NCBI GenBank assembly: GCA_005883625.1
Contig: VBDU01000073.1
Span: 106,893-170,892, forward strand
Source of the DNA: Chloroflexota bacterium
GTDB lineage: Bacteria; Chloroflexota; Limnocylindria; P2-11E
Reading direction: 5' to 3'
DNA: 64,000 nucleotides
Shown piece by piece: positions 25,617 to 33,920 of this stretch; the stretch's first letter is position 1, and each line of letters begins with the position of its first letter. The notes under the pieces are model-generated. The model searched no databases and was not told where the DNA came from. It saw only the letters and a list, made by a program, of their open reading frames with translations. The translations under genes and the position numbers were made by a program.

Positions 25617-25811
25617 CTAGGCGGTCCGCTTCGCCTTGATCTGGATGACCTGGCGGCCGCGGAACGTGCCGCAGTGCGGACACGCTTGATGCGGTGGCTT
25701 GGGGCTCTTGCACTGCGGGCAGGGCACGAGCGTCATCGCTTTCAGCGCTAGGTGGCTGCGCCGCTCGCCCTGTGCGGCCCGCGGGATGCGCTTCTTCGGA
25801 TGAGCGGCCAC
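25617..25811 (-). CDS. rpmF: 50S ribosomal protein L32
   Basis: A 64-residue L32 with a zinc ribbon: CPQCKSPKPPHQACPHCG gives four cysteines in CxxC...CxxC spacing, so this is a zinc-binding paralog form. The N-terminus AAHPKKRIPRAAQGERRSH is conserved. The GTG at 25811 was chosen because AAGGAG lies eight bases upstream and the Ala-His-Pro-Lys start fits the family; an upstream TTG has no such support. Confidence 0.95.
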   Translation of the reverse strand: MAAHPKKRIPRAAQGERRSHLALKAMTLVPCPQCKSPKPPHQACPHCGTFRGRQVIQIKAKRTA

Positions 25812-25861
25812 ATACGTGCTCCTTACTGGTCTTCGGTCCAATTCTAGGGTCGCGAAGCGGC

Positions 25862-26410
25862 CTATTCGCGCTCCGCGTGGAAGTCGCGCAGCTCATTGAG
25901 CCTGCCCCAGCGCTCGTCTGCCGCGTCCTCATGCTCGTGCGGGTCGGTGTTCAGGTCGCGGCCGCACACCTCGCAGAGCCCCCGGCAGTCGGGCCGGCAG
26001 AGCGGCGCGAGCGGCGTCGCCAGGATGAGCTCCTCCCGAAGCAGCGGTGTGAGGTCGATGCGGAAATCGCTGCCGATGGTCTTCGCGTCGGCCGGAGGCG
26101 GATCGTCCCTGCGGTCCCCGCTGACCACATCGATCGTCGCGAAGTACTGCTCCGCGAAGGACGCCTCGACCGGCGTCTGGATCGGGGTCAGGCAGCGGCT
26201 GCACTGCTGTGCCACGTCCGCCTTCGCCTCGCCCTCGAGGTACGCGCCGGGGTTCGTGTGGGTCGCGAGGATGTCGGCATCGATCGTCGTTGCGCCCGCG
26301 TCCAGCAGCCCGGCGTTCTCGCCACGCGGGTCGATGGGCGACTCGTGGAGGTCGAATTCCGCTTGCGAGCCGACCGGCTGCTTCAACAGAGGTGCGACGT
26401 TGACCTTCAC
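25862..26410 (-). CDS. yceD: YceD family protein (DUF177)
   Basis: A 182-residue DUF177 protein. In E. coli YceD affects 23S rRNA accumulation, and the gene sits next to rpmF in most bacteria, as here. The central CSRCLTPIQTPVEASFAEQY and the C-terminal CRPDCRGLCEVCGRDLN with four cysteines are the family signatures. The GTG start has a GGAG eight bases upstream. It starts one base after the stop of the coiled-coil gene. Confidence 0.9.
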   Translation of the reverse strand: MKVNVAPLLKQPVGSQAEFDLHESPIDPRGENAGLLDAGATTIDADILATHTNPGAYLEGEAKADVAQQCSRCLTPIQTPVEASFAEQYFATIDVVSGDRRDDPPPADAKTIGSDFRIDLTPLLREELILATPLAPLCRPDCRGLCEVCGRDLNTDPHEHEDAADERWGRLNELRDFHAERE

Positions 26411-26411
26411 G

Positions 26412-26813
26412 CTAGGTCTCCGCTGGCTGTGGCTTTCGCTCCTCGAGCACTTCGAGGCTCTTCTTGATGATCGAGAGGGTCTTCACGAGGTCGCTCTCCA
26501 ACCGTACGAGGACGTCGGCCGCGTACTGATCGGCGCCGCGCATCGTCTCGTCGGCCTTCGACTGCATGCGGTCGAGGAGCTCCTGTGCCCGCGACTCGGC
26601 CTCGCGCAGGATCGATTGGTCCTGCAGCAGCAGGGCCGCCTGCTCCTGGGCGGCGCCGATGATCTGCTCCGCCTCCTCGCGCGCCTTCGCGATGACCCGG
26701 TCGCTCTCCTGATTGATGCGCCTCGCCTGCTTCACCTCTTCCGGGATCGCGATGCGAAGCTGGTCGATGAGGTCGAGCATCGCGGCCTGCTCCAGCATGA
26801 CGTTGTTCGTCAT
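26412..26813 (-). CDS. Small coiled-coil protein, V-type ATPase subunit-like
   Basis: A 133-residue hydrophilic protein, almost entirely predicted coiled coil (about 10-120), rich in Glu, Ala, Gln and Arg, with no membrane segment. VKQARRINQESDRVIAKAREEAEQII resembles stalk or DivIVA-like filaments, but no family can be fixed. It lies between rsmD and yceD in the same direction. Its position beside ribosome and lipid genes suggests a scaffold role, but this is a guess. Confidence 0.75.
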   Translation of the reverse strand: MTNNVMLEQAAMLDLIDQLRIAIPEEVKQARRINQESDRVIAKAREEAEQIIGAAQEQAALLLQDQSILREAESRAQELLDRMQSKADETMRGADQYAADVLVRLESDLVKTLSIIKKSLEVLEERKPQPAET

Positions 26814-26877
26814 CGGGACCTTTCGCGCATTGACGACGAGCGCTTCGAGGCGCTCGACGAGGAACTGGATGTCTATG

Positions 26878-27441
26878 TCATCCTCCCGCAGCGGGCTGAG
26901 AGTACCCCAGGAACAACAGCGATTCCTCCCCGACGTCCTTCACGCGCACGACCGCGAGGTCGGCCGGCAGTGCGGGACGATGCTTGCGCAGCACGCGGGC
27001 GACGACGACGGCACCGGGCGCGAGCGCGGCCCGCAGGCGCGCGTGCGCGAGGGTCGCTTCGAGGACGGCCACGTCCGCGAACGGCGGATCGCACAGCGCG
27101 AGATCGAACGGCCCGGCTGGCGCGCGGTCGAGATAGCCGAGGACGTTCGCGGCGACGACCGATGCGCGTTCGGAGAGGCGCGTCGCCTCAAGGTTCCGCC
27201 GTAGCGCCTTCAGCGCCTCGGGGCCGCGCTCGACGAACGTGACCGCGGCCGCACCGCGCGAGAGCGCTTCGATGCCCAGCGAGCCCGCGCCCGCGAAGAG
27301 ATCGAGGACGCGGGCGCCCTCGAGCCGTGGCTCGAGGATCGCGAAGAGGGTCTCGCGGATGCGGTCGGTCGCGGCGCGCGTGCCGCCGCCACGGGGCACG
27401 ACGAGCGTGCGTCCCTTGGCCTCGCCCGCGATCACGCGCAT
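26878..27441 (-). CDS. rsmD: 16S rRNA (guanine966-N2)-methyltransferase RsmD
   Basis: A 187-residue methyltransferase that modifies G966 of 16S rRNA. MRVIAGEAKGRTLVVP opens the protein, RPTSDRIRE reads RAATDRIRETLF, motif I is VLDLFAGAGSLGIEALSRGA, and the catalytic motif is ALCDPPF. It starts three bases past the recG stop. coaD, which commonly follows rsmD, is absent here. Confidence 0.94.
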   Translation of the reverse strand: MRVIAGEAKGRTLVVPRGGGTRAATDRIRETLFAILEPRLEGARVLDLFAGAGSLGIEALSRGAAAVTFVERGPEALKALRRNLEATRLSERASVVAANVLGYLDRAPAGPFDLALCDPPFADVAVLEATLAHARLRAALAPGAVVVARVLRKHRPALPADLAVVRVKDVGEESLLFLGYSQPAAGG

Positions 27442-27444
27442 GCG

Positions 27445-29658
27445 CTACGCGAGCGCGTACCGGCGCCAGAGCGCCGCGACCGCCTCCGCGAGCGAGCCGT
27501 GCTCGGGACGCTCGAGCTGCGGATCGGTCGCGAGGAGCTGATCCGCCTCCGCCGCGGTGTCGTCGATGAGCGCGGGGTCCACGTCGGCGAGATCGACGAT
27601 GCGCAGCTCGGGCGCGCCCGATTGGCGCTCGCCGAGGAACTCGCCGGCGCCGCGGATCTCGAGGTCGCGCTTGGCGAGGTCGAAGCCGTCGAGGGGGTCG
27701 TCGGTCCCGGGCTTGCGCTCGGTCATCGCGGCGAGCCGCTCCGACTCCTCCGCCTTCTCGCTCACGAGGACGCAGTACGCACGCTGGCCGCGGCGCCCGA
27801 CGCGGCCGCGGAGCTGGTGAAGCTGCGCGAGGCCGAAGCGCTCGGCGCCGAGGACCACCATCACCGTCGCGTTCGGGATGTCGATGCCCACCTCGACGAC
27901 GGTCGTCGCGACGATGACGTCGATCTCACGATCCGCGAAGCGCCGCATGACCTCGTCGCGCTCGCGCGCCGGCATGCGACCGTGGAGGAGCGCGAGCCGC
28001 AGGCCGGCGAGGTCCTTCGCCGCCAGGTCCCGGAAGGTCGCCTCCGCGCTCGGCACGTCGTCCTCGGGGTCTTCCTCGATCCGCGGCGTCACCACGAAGG
28101 CCTGCTCGCCGAGGGCGACGCGCTGCCGCACCCAGGGCCAGACCTTCGGCAGCGCGTCGTGCGGCCGCACCTCCGTCCGGATCGACTGACGCCCCGAGGG
28201 CATCTCGTCGAGCACCGAGATGTCGAGATCGCGGTACACGGTCTGCGAGAGCGTCTGGGGGATCGGCGTCGCGGTCGTGAGAAGGAGATGCGGGTCCAGG
28301 CCCTTCTCCCGGAACGTCGCGCGCTGCCGCACCCCGAAGCGATGCTGCTCGTCGACGATCGCCAGGCCGAGCCGCTTGAACGTGACGGCCTCCTCGACGA
28401 GCGCGTGCGTGCCGACGATCACCTCGAGCTCGCCCGACGCGAGCGCGTCGATGATCGCGCGTCGAGCCGTGCCGGTCACGCTCGAGGTGAGGAGGGCGGT
28501 CCGGGGGGCTGTCGCGTCGCGCGTCGCTTCGCGCGCGGCGGCCCCTGCTCCCGAGGACCCCCCACGACTTTCGAAGAGCTCCGTGAGCGAGCGGTGGTGC
28601 TGCTCCGCGAGGAGCTCCGTGGGCGCCATGAGCGCGGCCTGGGCGCCCGAGGCGACGGCGATGCGCGCGGCGAGCGCCGCGACGACCGTCTTGCCGGACC
28701 CCACGTCGCCCTCGAGGAGGCGCGACATGGGGACGCGCTGCGCGAGGTCGGCGCGGATCTCGGAGAACGCGCGGCGCTGCGCGCCCGTGAGCGCGAACGG
28801 CAACGTCGCGACCCAGCGTTCCGCCGTGGCGTCGTCGGCGCGCAGCGGCAGCGCCTTGGCGTCCCTGCGCCAGCGCTCGCGGCGCTGGCCGAGCGCCAGC
28901 TGGAGCACGAGAAGCTCGTCGAACGCGAGCCGTCGCCGTGCCGCGAAGAGGTCGGGCCACGTCGAAGGGAAGTGCACCTCGCGGAGGGCGTCCTGGATCG
29001 GGAGCAGACCCCGCCGCTCGCGGATCTCGTCGGGCAGCGGCTCGGGCACCTCGCGCACGACGGCGGTCCGCTTCGCGCCGCCGAACACGGCGGTGTGGAG
29101 CCAGCGCCGGAGGTGGCCCTCCTTCAGGCCATCCGTGAGCGCGTAGACGGGGACGATCCTTCCGGTATGCACCGCCTCCGCCGAGGCGCTCTCGATCTTC
29201 GGGTTCGCGAACTGGAGGGTGCGCCCGAACCACTTCACCTTCCCCGAGAGGCGCACGAGCTGGCCCTCGGGGTAGCGCTCCTTGATGAACTGGCGGCCGA
29301 ACCACGTCGCACGGACGCTCGTCGCCGTGCTATCCGCGGGATCGAGGAGCTCGACCTCGGTCATGAGCTGCCCGCGCGCGGTGCGGCGCTGGCCGATGTG
29401 CCCGAGGATCGCCTCGACCGTCTGGTCGTGTTCGGCGCGAACGCTCCGGATCGGCGTGAAGGTGGAGTAGTCGAGATACGTCCGGGGCAGGTGCCATAAG
29501 AGGTCGCCGACGCTGCGGATCTCGAGCCGCTCGAGGAGCTTGCGCGAATCGTCGCCGATGCCGGGAAGACGGGTGACCGAGAGATCGAGCGAGCTCTGCG
29601 GCGGCTCGCTCCTTCTATTCGGCGGCGACGATGAACGGATAGTGCGGCTGGCCGCCAT
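27445..29658 (-). CDS. recG: ATP-dependent DNA helicase RecG
   Basis: The 737-residue helicase reverses stalled forks and migrates Holliday junctions. The N-terminal wedge domain includes LPGIGDDSRKLLERL and ATWFGRQFIKERYPEGQLVR. Helicase motifs include LLEGDVGSGKTVVAALAA (I), MAPTELLAEQH (Ia), VDEQHRFGVRQR (II), LLTTATPIPQTL (III), TTVVEVGIDIPNATVMV (V) and HQLRGRVGRRGQRAYC (VI). About 22 extra residues (365-386, SRGGSSGAGAAAREATRDAT) interrupt the region after motif Ia. The ATG lies 44 nt inside the upstream gene. Confidence 0.95.
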   Translation of the reverse strand: MAASRTIRSSSPPNRRSEPPQSSLDLSVTRLPGIGDDSRKLLERLEIRSVGDLLWHLPRTYLDYSTFTPIRSVRAEHDQTVEAILGHIGQRRTARGQLMTEVELLDPADSTATSVRATWFGRQFIKERYPEGQLVRLSGKVKWFGRTLQFANPKIESASAEAVHTGRIVPVYALTDGLKEGHLRRWLHTAVFGGAKRTAVVREVPEPLPDEIRERRGLLPIQDALREVHFPSTWPDLFAARRRLAFDELLVLQLALGQRRERWRRDAKALPLRADDATAERWVATLPFALTGAQRRAFSEIRADLAQRVPMSRLLEGDVGSGKTVVAALAARIAVASGAQAALMAPTELLAEQHHRSLTELFESRGGSSGAGAAAREATRDATAPRTALLTSSVTGTARRAIIDALASGELEVIVGTHALVEEAVTFKRLGLAIVDEQHRFGVRQRATFREKGLDPHLLLTTATPIPQTLSQTVYRDLDISVLDEMPSGRQSIRTEVRPHDALPKVWPWVRQRVALGEQAFVVTPRIEEDPEDDVPSAEATFRDLAAKDLAGLRLALLHGRMPARERDEVMRRFADREIDVIVATTVVEVGIDIPNATVMVVLGAERFGLAQLHQLRGRVGRRGQRAYCVLVSEKAEESERLAAMTERKPGTDDPLDGFDLAKRDLEIRGAGEFLGERQSGAPELRIVDLADVDPALIDDTAAEADQLLATDPQLERPEHGSLAEAVAALWRRYALA
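28501..28566. repeat. Palindrome-rich in-frame insertion in recG
   Basis: This stretch contains GTCGCGCGTCGCTTCGCGCG-type inverted arms and is flanked by GGGGGG and CCCCCC runs. It encodes the low-complexity residues 365-386 of RecG, which lie between conserved segments. Composition and flanks recall the GC-rich palindrome family, but the core differs. Confidence 0.4.
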
Positions 29659-31150
29659 CGACGATCTCCACTGATGCGCGCGGGCACGCCGCGCGCAGGC
29701 GCTGCGCGGCGTAGGCGACGCGGGCTTTGTCCACGCCGGCGCCGCTGTAGAGGGTGAACACCTCGGTCTCGGTCAGGCGGCGCGCGGCCTCGCAGAGCGT
29801 ACTGACCTCGTCGTCGCCGTGGGCGACGACCTTGCCGTCGAGGAGCGCCATGGCCTCCCCCTTGTGAAGGTGCGTGCCATCGATGGTGGCGTCGCGGATC
29901 GCGTGCGTCACCTCGATCCCGTGCGCCCGCTCGGCGACCTGCGCCATCTCGCTCGCGACGTCATTCGGCTTCTTCGACGGATCGAACGCCACGAGCGCGG
30001 CCATCCCCTGGGCGACGTTGTGCGTCACGACCACGCGGACGTTCACGTCCGCGTGCGTGGCCGCCTGCTGCGCGGCGAGCACGACGTTCTTGTCGTTCGG
30101 CAGGACCACGACCGTCCGCGCGTTGGCCTCGTGGATCGCGCCAAGGAGCTCCTCGGTCGAGGGGTTCATCGTCGCGCCGCCACGCAGCACGGTCGCGCCG
30201 AGCGACCGCGCGACCGCGGCGAAGCCCTCGCCGGGCACGACGGCGACGACCCCGATCGGCGCGGCGGGGCCGCGCGACGGGGGCGCCACGACGATGCCCG
30301 TCGCGCGCTCGTGCTCGGCGGTCATCGCGTCGAGATCCTCGACGACGACGTCCGCGACGCGGCCCGCGGTGAGGCCGATGCGGATGATCTCGTCCGGCTT
30401 GAGCGTGTGGACGTGGACCTTCATGACGGTCTCGTCGCCGACGACGAGGACGCAGTCGGCGCCGAACTGGAGCATCTCCTCGCGGACCTTCGCGACGGGG
30501 CGCGTCGGACGCTGGACCAGGAACTGGACGTCGTACGCGCCTTCCCACGACGGCGCCTGCGACATCGCCGGCTGTCCCGCGGGCATGGCGAGCGGCGCGA
30601 TCCGCGTGAGCGGGAGCGCCTTTCCGGTGAAGCTCTCGAGCACGCCTTCGAGGATGAGCTGCAGCCCGCGCGCACCCGCGTCGACCACGCCGGCGGCGCG
30701 GTTCGTGGGGTTCTCCTCGCGCGTCCGCACGATGGCGCGGTCCGCCGCGCTCACGAGCGTCTGGAACAGCTCGACGACGTCCTTGCCCTCGTTGGCGGCC
30801 GCGTCCTCCATCGCGACCGTGAGCGTGAGGATCGTGCCGGGCGCCGGCGCGCTCACCGCGTCGTGGGCGTAGCGGCGCGCGAGCTCGGCCGAGCGCCGAA
30901 TCTCGCGCACGCTCGCCTGCTCCCTGTCGGCAAAGGCCTCTTTCAGCCCGCGGATGACCTGCGAGAGGATCACGCCGCTGTTTCCGCGCGCGCCCATGAG
31001 CGCGCCCTGGGCGGCGGCCGCGCTCACGCCGCGCAGCGTCCCGTCGCAGCCGCGCGCGTACTTCACCGCCGAGCGCATGGTGTGGAGCATGTTGGTGCCC
31101 GTGTCGCCGTCGGGGACGGGGTACACGTTGAGGGCGTTGACCTCATCCAC
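29615..31150 (-). CDS. DAK2 domain / fatty acid kinase FakA-like protein (YloV family)
   Basis: The protein has the DAK2 ATP-binding domain (NALNVYPVPDGDTGTNMLHTM, GALMGARGNSGVILSQVIRG) and the C-terminal Dak1_2-like domain (GEGFAAVARSLGA, LLGAIHEANARTVVVLPNDKN, GDDEVSTLCEAARRLTETEVFTLYSGAG). FakA phosphorylates FakB-bound fatty acids for use in phospholipid synthesis, which fits the neighbouring lipid genes. The only normal start codon is GTG at 31150, giving 511 residues, yet N-terminal homology (FDGAALLRALEAATARLEAG) continues about 30 codons upstream without ATG, GTG or TTG. The true start is therefore probably upstream and non-canonical. Confidence 0.85.
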   Translation of the reverse strand: MDEVNALNVYPVPDGDTGTNMLHTMRSAVKYARGCDGTLRGVSAAAAQGALMGARGNSGVILSQVIRGLKEAFADREQASVREIRRSAELARRYAHDAVSAPAPGTILTLTVAMEDAAANEGKDVVELFQTLVSAADRAIVRTREENPTNRAAGVVDAGARGLQLILEGVLESFTGKALPLTRIAPLAMPAGQPAMSQAPSWEGAYDVQFLVQRPTRPVAKVREEMLQFGADCVLVVGDETVMKVHVHTLKPDEIIRIGLTAGRVADVVVEDLDAMTAEHERATGIVVAPPSRGPAAPIGVVAVVPGEGFAAVARSLGATVLRGGATMNPSTEELLGAIHEANARTVVVLPNDKNVVLAAQQAATHADVNVRVVVTHNVAQGMAALVAFDPSKKPNDVASEMAQVAERAHGIEVTHAIRDATIDGTHLHKGEAMALLDGKVVAHGDDEVSTLCEAARRLTETEVFTLYSGAGVDKARVAYAAQRLRAACPRASVEIVDGGQPHYPFIVAAE

Positions 31151-31210
31151 TCCCGCCTCGAGTCGCGCCGTCGCCGCTTCGAGCGCGCGCAGCAGAGCCG
31201 CGCCATCGAA

Positions 31211-31239
31211 TTGCGTAACGATGTGCGCGACTGTACCAT
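31211..31239 (+). promoter_or_regulatory. Candidate promoter of rpmB
   Basis: TTGCGT at 31211-31216 and TACCAT at 31234-31239 are separated by 17 bases, a sigma-70-like spacing with partial matches to consensus. A start site near 31246 would leave a leader of about 40 nt before rpmB, with a GGAG at 31275-31278. Confidence 0.45.
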
Positions 31240-31284
31240 CGCACTTACGTCGTCCCGATCACATCCCCTTGGAGTGAAGCCCAC

Positions 31285-31494
31285 ATGCCACGCGCCTGCG
31301 CGATCTGCGGCAAGACCGCCGCGTTCGGATACAACGTCAGCCACTCGAAGGTGCACACGCACCGCCGCTTCGACGCGAACCTTCATCCCGCGATGATCGG
31401 TGGCGTCAAGCTCCTCGTGTGCACGCGCTGCCGGCGCACGCAGACGAAGGACGCGCGCATGGCGAAGAAGCGGGAAAAGGTGCGCGCCCGCTAG
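31285..31494 (+). CDS. rpmB: 50S ribosomal protein L28
   Basis: A 69-residue L28 with a zinc-binding pair: CAICGKTAAFGYNVSHSKV at the N-terminus and CTRCRR further on. HRRFDANLHP is diagnostic. It is the only housekeeping gene on the plus strand in this block, divergent from the FakA-like gene, the usual rpmB/DAK2/recG arrangement. Its TAG stop shares a CTAG with the stop of convergent rlmN. Confidence 0.96.
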   Translation: MPRACAICGKTAAFGYNVSHSKVHTHRRFDANLHPAMIGGVKLLVCTRCRRTQTKDARMAKKREKVRAR

Positions 31495-32561
31495 ACCGCG
31501 GCGGCTTTTCCTTCCGGCACCTTCAGCTGACCGCACCCCGCGGCGATGTCCTGCCCTCTGCTGATGCGCAGCGTCGCGGCGACGCCACCCTCATGCAGGA
31601 TCTCGGCGAACCGTTCCATGCGCGGCACCGCGGGTCGACGGAATCCGCCGGGACCCGCGTTGTACGGGATGAGGTTCACGTGCGCGTCGGCCGCGCGCAG
31701 ATGCCGTCGGATCGCCGCGGCGAGGTCGCGCGCGGTGCGCTCGGAGTCGTTCACGCCGGCGAGCATCACGTACTCGAAGGTCACGCGGCGCTTCGTCTTT
31801 TTCACGTAACGCGCCGACGCCGCGAGCACCTCCTCGACGCCCCATTTGCGGTTGATCGGCATGATCGCGCCGCGCGTCTCGTCGTCGGCCGCGTGGAGTG
31901 AGACGGCGAGGTTGATCGGTAGGCCCTCGGCGGCGAGCGCGTCCATCTTCGGCACGACGCCGCAGGTCGAGACGGTGATGCGCCGCGGGCTGATGCCGAA
32001 GTGCTCCGGGTCCATCAGCGTCCTCGCGGATCCCGTCGTCGAGCGGTAGTTGTGGAGCGGCTCGCCCATCCCCATGTACACGACGTGCGAGACGCGCTCG
32101 CCGCGATGGGCGAGCTCGCGCTGCCAGTGACGGATCTGGTCGACGATCTCGCCGACCGTGAGATCGCGGACGAGCCCCATCTCGCCGGTCGCGCAGAATG
32201 CGCACGCCATCGGGCAGCCCGCCTGGGTCGAGACGCACACGGCGTTGCGCGCGCCGTGATGCGGCATGAGCACGCTCTCGATGTGGTGCCCGTCGGCGAG
32301 CCGCAGCAGCGCCTTGCGCGTCTCGCCGTCGGCGCTCGCCTCCTCGCGCACGAGCTCGACGGCGCTCCAGCGGAACGAGGCCGCGAGCGCCTCCCGCAGC
32401 GGCTTGGGGAGATCGGTGAGCTCCACCGGCGACCGTGCGGCCCCGTGCGTCGCGTGACGGCGGATCTGCCGCGCGCGATAGGCCGGCTCGCCCCGCTCGC
32501 GTAGCCATGCGACGAGCGCCTGGTCGCTCAGATCGCTGATGGCCGGGCGGGCGTCATTCAT
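31491..32561 (-). CDS. rlmN: Dual-specificity RNA methyltransferase RlmN
   Basis: A 356-residue radical SAM enzyme that makes 2-methyladenosine at A2503 of 23S rRNA and A37 of some tRNAs. The iron-sulfur motif CPMACAFCATG is near residue 120. SHVVYMGMGEPLHNY, RRITVSTCGVVPKMDALA, LAVSLHAADDE and VNLIPYN follow, and ISRGQDIAAGCGQL contains the C-terminal catalytic cysteine. The ATG at 32561 places FDL-like DLSDQALVAWLRERGE at the usual distance. The stop overlaps rpmB on the other strand. Confidence 0.96.
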   Translation of the reverse strand: MNDARPAISDLSDQALVAWLRERGEPAYRARQIRRHATHGAARSPVELTDLPKPLREALAASFRWSAVELVREEASADGETRKALLRLADGHHIESVLMPHHGARNAVCVSTQAGCPMACAFCATGEMGLVRDLTVGEIVDQIRHWQRELAHRGERVSHVVYMGMGEPLHNYRSTTGSARTLMDPEHFGISPRRITVSTCGVVPKMDALAAEGLPINLAVSLHAADDETRGAIMPINRKWGVEEVLAASARYVKKTKRRVTFEYVMLAGVNDSERTARDLAAAIRRHLRAADAHVNLIPYNAGPGGFRRPAVPRMERFAEILHEGGVAATLRISRGQDIAAGCGQLKVPEGKAAAV

Positions 32562-32676
32562 AGGACAAGCGTACCGGCCGAGGGTCCTGTTACCGAGACT
32601 CCGCCGAGTCGTTACGAATCCGTTGGTGCCGAGGGCCACGGCGCGGAATGACGGTTGCGGAACGATCGGGCAACGG

Positions 32677-32982
32677 ATGTCCCGTCACCTCGTCGCTTTC
32701 GTCATGGCGCTCGGGCTTCTCGTGTCCCCGCTCGGCGTGCATGCCGACGCAGGGCGCCTCGCGACGACGTGCGGGCTCGCGCTCGCGGAGGAGGCGTACC
32801 GCCAAGCGTTCGCCGGGACGATCTCGCTGGACGGGACCTACCTGCCGATCGTGACCATCCAGATCGTCGGCGCCGGCCGTCCCGCGGCGACGGTCCGGCA
32901 GGGCGTAGCGGCGATCCTCACCGACGGTGACGACCTCGCGGCCGCGGCGCTCGCCGATCTCCTCGGCACGACCTGCCCCTAG
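32677..32982 (+). CDS. Small secreted protein of unknown function
   Basis: I do not recognise this 101-residue product. Residues 1-23 form a signal peptide (HLVAFVMALGLLVSPLGVHA). The mature part has two cysteines (LATTCGLALAEEAY and LLGTTCP at the end) that could pair, and a central TYLPIVTIQIVGAGRP. It lies alone between the 5' end of rlmN and the 3' end of fmt, overlapping fmt by 4 nt at the stop. The ATG follows a CAACGG with no strong ribosome binding site. Confidence 0.55.
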   Translation: MSRHLVAFVMALGLLVSPLGVHADAGRLATTCGLALAEEAYRQAFAGTISLDGTYLPIVTIQIVGAGRPAATVRQGVAAILTDGDDLAAAALADLLGTTCP

Positions 32983-33920
32983 GACGGGACCCGCTCGTCT
33001 CCTGACAGGCCGCGCAGCCCCCGCGCCCACTCCGCGCCGCTCATCGCGCGCTTTCCTGCCGGCTTGACCTCGTCGAGGCGGAGCCAGCCCGCGCCCGCGG
33101 CGACCTGCGGCGCGCCGTCGCGGATCGCGAGCGTGCCGCGCTCGACGCCGCGGCCGCCGTTCACCGTCGCCCGCAGGACCACGACGCGCTGACCGCGGAA
33201 CGTGGTGTACGCGCCGGGATCCGGCGTGTACGCGCGCACGATCCGTGTCAGCTCCTCCGCCGTCCGCGAGAAGTCGAGCGCGCCCGCGCGCGGGTCGAGC
33301 TTCGGCCCATGCGTCACCTGCGCCGGGTCCTGGGGTGTGCCAAGCGGCCACGCGCCCAGATAGCGCGGCAGCTCGTCCGCGAGAAGCGCGCCGCCGACCG
33401 CGGCCAGGCGCGTCTCGAGCTGGCCGCGCGTCTCGCCGGACGCGATCGCGGTCCGGCGCTGCGCGAGGATCGGGCCCGCGTCGAGCTCCGCCGTGCCCAG
33501 CATGAGCGTCACGCCGGTCTCGCGGTCCCCCGCGAGGATCGCGTGGGCGATCGGCGCGGCGCCACGCCACCGCGGCAGGAGCGACGCATGGACGTTAATG
33601 GCGTGCCCGGCCGCGGCCTGGATGAGCGTCGCGGGGATGCGGTTGCCATACGCGGCCCACACGAGGAGCTCCGGCCGCAGCGCGAGGACGGTCTCGAGCG
33701 CAGTGCCGCGCAGACCCGCCGGCTGGAAGACGGGGACGCCGATCGTGCGCGCCCGCTCTTTCACCGGCGGCTCGCGGAGCGCGCCGCGATGGGCCGGGCG
33801 ATCGGGCTGCGTGACGACGCCGACGAGCGCGAGCGTGCCGGCGTCGGCCAGGCCCTTCACCGCGTCGAGCGACGGGACGGCGAAGGCCGGCGTGCCGAGA
33901 AAGAGGGTGCGCGGCTTCAG
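32979..33920 (-). CDS. fmt: Methionyl-tRNA formyltransferase
   Basis: Fmt formylates initiator Met-tRNA. The 10-formyltetrahydrofolate domain has VVTQPDRPAHRG, AAYGNRIPATLI and HASLLPRWRGAAPIAHAIL, with the catalytic Asn-His-Asp region. The family N-terminus TLFLGTPAFAVPSLDAVKGL is encoded upstream of the first ATG/GTG/TTG (GTG at 33860). The only codon that fits the family length is CTG at 33920, which overlaps the def stop as CTGA in the same way as ATGA and GTGA overlaps elsewhere here. This gives 313 residues. The CTG start is an inference; a GGAGGAGG lies 13 bases upstream. Confidence 0.88.
   Translation of the reverse strand: MKPRTLFLGTPAFAVPSLDAVKGLADAGTLALVGVVTQPDRPAHRGALREPPVKERARTIGVPVFQPAGLRGTALETVLALRPELLVWAAYGNRIPATLIQAAAGHAINVHASLLPRWRGAAPIAHAILAGDRETGVTLMLGTAELDAGPILAQRRTAIASGETRGQLETRLAAVGGALLADELPRYLGAWPLGTPQDPAQVTHGPKLDPRAGALDFSRTAEELTRIVRAYTPDPGAYTTFRGQRVVVLRATVNGGRGVERGTLAIRDGAPQVAAGAGWLRLDEVKPAGKRAMSGAEWARGLRGLSGDERVPS

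Noticed and set aside
26814-26877. A remnant of coaD between rsmD and the coiled-coil gene
   Set aside because: Only 63 bases are available and no CoaD motif is visible on either strand.
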